Below are positions 50,871 to 55,719 of a stretch of 55,719 nucleotides of DNA, piece after piece. Under the pieces are notes generated by a model, which did no database searches, was not told the origin of the DNA, and worked only from the letters and a program-made list of their open reading frames with translations. The DNA is from Clostridia bacterium (lineage in GTDB: Bacteria > Bacillota_A > Clostridia > Christensenellales > Aristaeellaceae), in NCBI GenBank assembly GCA_025997215.1, contig BNUH01000012.1:1-55719 (forward strand), given 5' to 3'. Position numbers and translations under genes: made by a program. Position 1 is the first letter of the stretch, and every line of letters starts with the position of its first letter.

Positions 50871-52505
50871 TCATCTTACGACGTCAACTTCATTAGATAG
50901 TTTGACTACAGTTAAATATTCATTCTCATCTACAGCTATTATGTTTATCGATCCATAGGCAGGGTATATCGGAAGATCAAGCAGTTCATCTGTTTTCCTT
51001 ACTAGTTTTACTTTCTGTTCTTCGGTCAGCTTTGGTAAATCAATACCGTAAAAATAGGAGACAATATCTCTAAAAAACGGATTATTAATATGGTTTGTTG
51101 TTTTTAGTCCTGTCAGAAGAACCCATTTGGGAACTGCCGAATAATCTATTGATGAATCTGATATATTGTAATTTATCTTATCATAATGTATTTCAGGAGC
51201 ATAACCAATGAAGGCAATAGAACGCTCATTATCTATAGCACCGTTGATCTCAAGTTGCGTTATTAATCTTGTGAAGTAACTATCAGCTCTAGTTTTGTTA
51301 ATTTCAGCTGTTGCATATACTTTTTGATCAGATATAACCCAATGAAGGCATGTCATTACCGCTAATAGTATAGCTACTGTTTTCAATATTTTCATCTTTA
51401 TATTTTCCATTGAACTATTATTCCCGTTTATCGGTTGTCCGCTATTGGATGATAAAATTTTATTGCCTATTATTATTGTTGCAAAAATGTAAAGTAGCAC
51501 ATAAGAACCTCGCATTAGATCATGTAAAGAACCGGTTGGCACAAGCAGTGCATTGACTGATAACGGGATACCGAGTACGAGTATCAAAACTTGTGCTAAT
51601 CGTGTGCGTACCTTTTTGTTTTCAGAAAAAGCAGAATAGAAAAGCATAATTATAATAATAATGTTTCCGGCTGTGTTTAATGGATTTATTGCAGTTATAT
51701 AACCATCCACACTTTTGCCAAACAAAGAAAATGGCAATGAACCGATTATAAACAGAATGAAATGGGCATATATATTAGCCAAACGCCTCGGCACTAGGGA
51801 AAGTGGGACTAAACCAAGTGTATCTGCTCCATTATATGTAGTTAGTACAGCAGAAAACAGATATTGTGAAACTCTAGCAATCAAATAATACAATATAAAT
51901 GCTGTGATAATGCAGATAACAGCTACTAACAAAGTGTAGATAATTTTAACATTGTTTTCATATATGCATTTATAGAGTAAATACAATACCAATAATGTCA
52001 ATATCACAGAAATTGCAGATTGATAAAGCCCAAATGCAATTACGATAACAAATATCGCTATCGCATATGTTTTCATATTATTAGCACTAATAATAATTCG
52101 GATTGTTATTGTTCCTAGAAGAAAAGACAAACTAATAACATCTGCCATGTACATATACATGTTCCATGAAGCGACTACGGGAAATGCGGAAAGCATTATC
52201 GATATATATATATATATATAATGATTGTTCACCTCAAATATCTCACATATCACACAAGCTGAAATAGCTAGATAAACTGCACTCAACGATCCTCTAAGTA
52301 CTGGCAAACTCCACTGACCTGTTAACGATAAATATATAACCTTTGCCCAGCGTCCTAGTGATATATTCCATTTCATTGATTCACCAAATAAGCTATTAAC
52401 ATTATCCCAGTTGTAAAATTGGTGCGTTAACGCATATAGGTGAATAGCAAAATAACTACAAAATGTAATAAGAAAAATTCGTCGATTCTTGACTGATAGC
52501 TTCAT
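50871..52505 (-). CDS. GtrII-like glucosyltransferase-domain membrane protein, 544 aa
   Basis: About ten to eleven hydrophobic helices with an N-terminal FYNWDNVNSLFGESMKWNIS loop, then GRWAKVIYLSLTGQWSLPVL. This pattern (W-D-x-V and G-R-W...) is that of the Glucos_trans_II family, which adds glucosyl side groups to surface polysaccharides from lipid-linked glucose. The C-terminal 150 residues are soluble and probably outside. An (AT)n tract at 52202-52218 encodes an IYIYIYI run. ATG 52505 has a weak upstream site. It lies between LCP and VanZ genes in one direction, fitting an envelope polymer locus. Confidence 0.75.
   Translation of the reverse strand: MKLSVKNRRIFLITFCSYFAIHLYALTHQFYNWDNVNSLFGESMKWNISLGRWAKVIYLSLTGQWSLPVLRGSLSAVYLAISACVICEIFEVNNHYIYIYISIMLSAFPVVASWNMYMYMADVISLSFLLGTITIRIIISANNMKTYAIAIFVIVIAFGLYQSAISVILTLLVLYLLYKCIYENNVKIIYTLLVAVICIITAFILYYLIARVSQYLFSAVLTTYNGADTLGLVPLSLVPRRLANIYAHFILFIIGSLPFSLFGKSVDGYITAINPLNTAGNIIIIIMLFYSAFSENKKVRTRLAQVLILVLGIPLSVNALLVPTGSLHDLMRGSYVLLYIFATIIIGNKILSSNSGQPINGNNSSMENIKMKILKTVAILLAVMTCLHWVISDQKVYATAEINKTRADSYFTRLITQLEINGAIDNERSIAFIGYAPEIHYDKINYNISDSSIDYSAVPKWVLLTGLKTTNHINNPFFRDIVSYFYGIDLPKLTEEQKVKLVRKTDELLDLPIYPAYGSINIIAVDENEYLTVVKLSNEVDVVR
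52202..52218. repeat. (AT)n microsatellite inside the glucosyltransferase gene
   Basis: Eight to nine AT units in the coding frame at about codon 96-101 (IYIYIYI). Loss or gain of one dinucleotide would break the frame, so it could act as a phase switch. Confidence 0.7.
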
Positions 52506-52649
52506 TTAGCAAACTCCCGCTGATGGTTTTTGCAGAATATATTATTGCGATATGGATCGTATACAAGGCCATACATCACCGAAGAAAGTACAAATCATTA
52601 GGCGGATTATGACAGACACAAGTTCTATGCGGTTATACTTGTTGCTTAG

Positions 52650-53102
52650 TTACCTTCTCGCTTTTTTTCTCGGTATACTCAGAAGATAATACGCAAGCAT
52701 CCCAGCAATAACCCCGATCATATCTTCCGCCCAATCCGATACCTGTGCACCTCTTCCTCTTATAAAGAATTGGTGAATTTCATCTGAAGCTGCGAAGATT
52801 GCACATAACCCAATAACTAACCGCCATTTTCGCTCCTTACTAAGCGTCATACCAAGCAAGCCTATTGGAAAGTACTCTACCATATGCGCTATATCACGAA
52901 TTATGTGATTGAGCCATAATAGTGAAACTTCCTGTTCAGCGGGTGTTTGAGTGTTGAAACCGGGGATAATGTAAGGAGCAAACCAACTAGAAATGTCAAT
53001 ACTCTGTCCATCGGAGATTGTCGCGGGTTGATGACTATTATATACGATGAATGAGCATATAAACACCAAGAGACTTATAATTACAATCCGCCTAATATCC
53101 AT
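52650..53102 (-). CDS. VanZ-family membrane protein, 150 aa
   Basis: Four hydrophobic segments and the family motifs NHIIRDIAHMVEYFPIGLLG with the conserved H-(x)n-E-Y-F, then ASDEIHQFFIRGRGAQVSDW with D-E-x-x-Q-x-F-x-x-G-R, and DMIGVIAGMLAYYL. VanZ relatives affect teicoplanin sensitivity and lipid or wall handling; the biochemical role is unknown. ATG 53102 overlaps the stop codon of the LCP relic in another frame, so it was probably translated by coupling to that gene. A ribosome site of its own is weak. Confidence 0.88.
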   Translation of the reverse strand: MDIRRIVIISLLVFICSFIVYNSHQPATISDGQSIDISSWFAPYIIPGFNTQTPAEQEVSLLWLNHIIRDIAHMVEYFPIGLLGMTLSKERKWRLVIGLCAIFAASDEIHQFFIRGRGAQVSDWAEDMIGVIAGMLAYYLLSIPRKKARR

Positions 53103-53436
53103 ATATAAACTGCCGTAATTCTTTTATATTAGGTTCGAATTCGGTATAAAGGACAGACCGTACATTATCCTGTGTTAATTTGTACGACCCTTCTATCGGC
53201 AATCCTAACGTCTCTATTCTTCTTTCCTCCTACAATGATATTGCGGTCAAAAGTTGCGAAGTAGCTCGCTTTTTGTATGCTGATGTTTTGAGTGAAGCAA
53301 TTATGGTGGCATCAGACCTACCATCCTCCGCCCCTTCACCGTCTGTAACAAGGAGAAGTTCAGATGATGCGTAAGCTGAAAAGGCGACAAACGATATCAC
53401 AAAAAGTAAGGCAGTAAAGCGTCGCGCTATCTTCAT
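53092..53436 (-). pseudogene. LCP-family gene reduced to its two ends
   Basis: The right part encodes a start MKIARRFTALLFVISFVAFS (signal/anchor) and soon GRSDATIIASLKTSAY, and the left part the LCP C-terminus (IETLGLPIEGSYKLTQDNVR, then FEPNIKELRQFIYGY). About 200 central codons with the catalytic arginines are deleted and the frame is broken around 53225. It is closest to the LCP domains on both sides of it, so the locus once had at least three tandem paralogues. Confidence 0.85.
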
Positions 53437-53473
53437 ACCAATACTATACTCCAATTACATCCTTCGGTCAACG

Positions 53474-55537
53474 CTAGTAACCATAAACAAAACGTTTCGT
53501 CTCTTGCACATTAGGTGCAAAGACGGTGTATAGTACCGATCTTCCTTCATCTTGTGCTAATCTGTAAGATCCTTCTATTGGCAAACTCAGTGTCTCAATA
53601 CCTTTCAAACCGCTGTTCAGCATATTCACCCCTATAGTAACTATTTCTGACAGTGTCAAGTTTGTTGTCACATGTGGCAAGATAGCTTGTATGAGTTCTA
53701 TTATTTTCTGTTGAGTCAGATCTTTCTTTGCTTCTTCGAACATGGCGATCAGCAACCGTCTTTGCCGATTCGTGCGTCCAAAATCGTTATCGAGGTAACG
53801 AATGCGTGAGAAAGCTAAGGCTTCATCACCATTCAGGTGTGTTGGTCCGTGTACTCCTTTCAATCTGATGCTAATATACCCGCCTTCGCCACTGTCCAGA
53901 TCTATTGTCACACCACCAAGAAGATCAACAATCTTTTTTAGGCTGCTCATGTTAAGCCTAACATACTTGGTTATATTCATATCCAAAACAGTGTTGACAG
54001 TCTTCATCGCAAGGTTAGGCCCGCCATAATGCTGAGCTGTATTGATCCTGTCACGGATGGATGTACCAGGTATTTCCACAAATGTATCGCGCGCTATGGA
54101 TGTTAGCTTAGTTTCACCTGTTTCTGGGTGTAGAGAAGCGATTATCGTCGCGTCGGAGCGTCCTTCTTCAAGCACCGCATCTCTATCATCTGTTCCCAGC
54201 AGGAGTACATTAATCCAATCTGTTGGCAGCGATGTATTGATATTCAAATCATTACTTGCTACCGTTACCCTTACTGTTTCAGTAGGCGATCTTAGCTCCT
54301 GATCAGCTAACAGATCAAGTATCTCATTTTCATTCCATGTAGTATTATCAACAGATATGTTAGCGGAAAAACGGTTCTCCTGTATAAGTTGCCCGCTATC
54401 GTCATAAATATACTCAGACCTCGCCCAGTTGTCTATACCATCTACCAAACGTTCCTTTTCATCTAGCCGCATTTCCAGGGTAAGCTGATGATCCAAGTTA
54501 TACTTTGATACTAATATAGCGTACCCTTGCCTTGTCTCAATTAACTGGCCATTTAGCCCGTAGAATTCTTGTCTTGACACGTCTCCCGACGCGTTATACT
54601 CATACTTTATACTCGCATATTCATCTATGCATAATGCAGGTTCACCACTTATATCATAATAAGATTCCATGTCAACTCGCTTATGAAAATCATAGGTTTG
54701 TTTAATGATAGAGTAACCTTTGGCACAGTATGTAGGCATGCCATCCGGATTATGGTAAGACTCTTCTACTAATAAATAATTCTCATCATATTTACGTCGG
54801 ACTATTGCATATCCTGCATTCGATTGGGCAATTTGTTCTGACTCATTTAAGTAATCTATCTCAACTACATTGTTTTTATCATCATATAATTGCTTGAATC
54901 CAGCGTATCCTTCAGGCAGTCTTATCAAATATCCATCAACGCCATAATATCGTTCCTCTGTAAGGAGGTTATTATCATTAAACTCCCTTCTTACTTGAGC
55001 ATATCCAGCCGGAATCAATACAGGCTGATTTTGGCCATTGAAGAAGGAGTCACGTATCCTATTATCGTTATAGTCATAAGCCATCGTCTTTCTTGCATAC
55101 CCGTTTGTCCATAATACCAGATCGCCTGATTGGCTCATAAACTCAAATGAGATAACACGCAGTTCTGAATCATATGTGAATCTTGGGTAGATACCTTGCG
55201 CGTCAGATGGGATTTCTGAAGCATACTCTACTAAATTCAATGCTGTAGTGTGCGTTAGCGAATCGCCAGGAGTGCTGATATCACTGCCTACTTGCATTAT
55301 TATATGCCCATCTGCTCCTCGGAACGTGAACAGTTTGCTGTTGTTTATGTTGTCATATTGGGTTATTCGTTGGAAATAGTTATTCGGCTCAACAGGTTTA
55401 TCTTCGCTATCGAAATATGACTCCAGTATAGTCCGATTCTGATCATCAAACACCCTTTCAAATATTGCGTACCCAGCGGTCGACATCATCGGCAAAGCAT
55501 CTGAGCCAAGGAATACCTGACGAATAGTATTGCCGTT
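53474..55537 (-). pseudogene. LCP-family protein with N-terminal GYA/YD-type repeats, 5' end cut by IS256
   Basis: The C-terminal 280 residues form a complete LCP domain (VLLLGTDDRDAVLEEGRSDA, SIARDTFVEIPG, NTAQHYGGPNLAMKTVN, AFSRIRYLDNDFGRTNRQR). About 390 residues before it form degenerate units of 32-34 residues with a consensus like G-Y-A-x-x-x-x-x-Y-D-x-N-x-x-x-x-x-E-x-Y-Y-x-x-x-G-x-P. Such repeats are seen in Clostridia surface and glycan-related proteins and may bind cell-wall sugars. The frame stays open to the IS256 end at 55538 with no start codon, so the original N-terminus is missing. A GGAGG in the IS end lies in frame 7 bases before an ATT, so weak expression is conceivable; internal ATGs exist near 55490. 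Confidence 0.8.
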
Positions 55538-55719
55538 GAGACTGCCGCACAGAATGTGTAAACCTCCAATAACAGAACCAAACTAGAGTTAGGGGAGGGA
55601 AGAAAATGGCAAAGAAAGCAAAGGGAGAAAAGAGCCTGCTGCGCCAGTTGATGGAGGAGCGCGGGGTAAAGGATCTGGGCGGAGTACACGCCTTGGTCAA
55701 GGAACTGACAGCGTCGATG
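55538..55719 (+). mobile_element. IS256-family element, left end (continues past the window)
   Basis: The left end ACTGCCGCACAGAATGTGTA and AACC (from about 55538) resembles the complement of the right end at 34428-34457, with TGCCGCAC and TGTGTAAACC shared. The transposase start follows 45 bases inside. The exact first base is uncertain by a few positions because the right end of this copy is not visible. Confidence 0.75.
55606..55719 (+). CDS. IS256-family transposase, N-terminal 38 residues (runs off window)
   Basis: Starts MAKKAKGEKSLLRQLMEERG and continues DLGGVHALVKELTASM, matching the usual N-terminus of IS256/mutator-type transposases. GGGGAGGG lies 5 bases before ATG 55606. The DDE core lies beyond the window. 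Its C-terminal counterpart from another copy is fused to integrase 2 at 33984-34154. Confidence 0.85.
   Translation, partial: MAKKAKGEKSLLRQLMEERGVKDLGGVHALVKELTASM

Overview
The window looks like a mobile-element-rich stretch of a Bacillota chromosome, probably an anaerobic Clostridia-type bacterium. The signs are strong AGGAGG ribosome sites, an Lpl-type sugar ABC transporter with a YesM/YesN-like two-component system, an oxygen-labile class I fumarase in two subunits, VanZ and LytR-CpsA-Psr (LCP) proteins, and IS families typical of that group. The genus cannot be fixed from the sequence.

Layout. 1-1976: IS630 start, two abutting gene fragments, a 238-bp MITE and decayed DNA. 1977-11343: an intact sugar-uptake locus, with a leftward operon (two permeases, solute-binding protein, FAD oxidoreductase, unknown 617-aa protein) divergent from a response regulator and sensor kinase. 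11434-17068: small genes (BRCT-like, a complete IS5/IS427 element, a uroporphyrinogen-decarboxylase-like protein, a YkgJ protein, an HELAH metallopeptidase-like protein, a resolvase-like protein). 17291-36638: two related integrative elements stacked at one tRNA-Val gene. Each ends in excisionase, tyrosine integrase and a tRNA-Val 5' part with promoter. Only the last tRNA is complete. Integrase 1 is split by a 4.13-kb serine-recombinase element whose att sites can be reconstructed. Integrase 2 is cut by an IS256 remnant. Element 2 (about 23595-36608) carries an AAA-ATPase/nuclease, a heterodimeric ABC exporter, a phage tail fragment, a membrane lipase-like protein and several relics.

36941-43100: a WD40 fragment, a leftward phage lysis cassette (endolysin, membrane protein, holin) and eroded transposase and ATPase-like genes. 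43183-45507: a small gene and a second AAA-ATPase/PD-(D/E)XK gene with GTTAGC palindromes on both sides. 46006-48653: fumarase beta and alpha subunits divergent from malic enzyme, a small C4-acid module. 49364-55719: an envelope-polymer region with one intact LCP gene (a 456-bp insertion element lies just upstream of its ribosome site), a GtrII-like glucosyltransferase, VanZ, an LCP relic, and an LCP protein with an N-terminal repeat domain whose 5' end is cut by an IS256 copy running off the window.

The most interesting parts are (i) the serine-recombinase element, whose ends rebuild a 50-bp dyad attP and whose removal restores the integrase frame, (ii) the tandem tRNA-Val accretion with integrase arm-type repeats on both sides of the core, and (iii) the AT-rich two-gene cargo inside the serine element, which may be the remains of a defence-type ATPase system. 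All function calls come from reading the translations; no database search was run.
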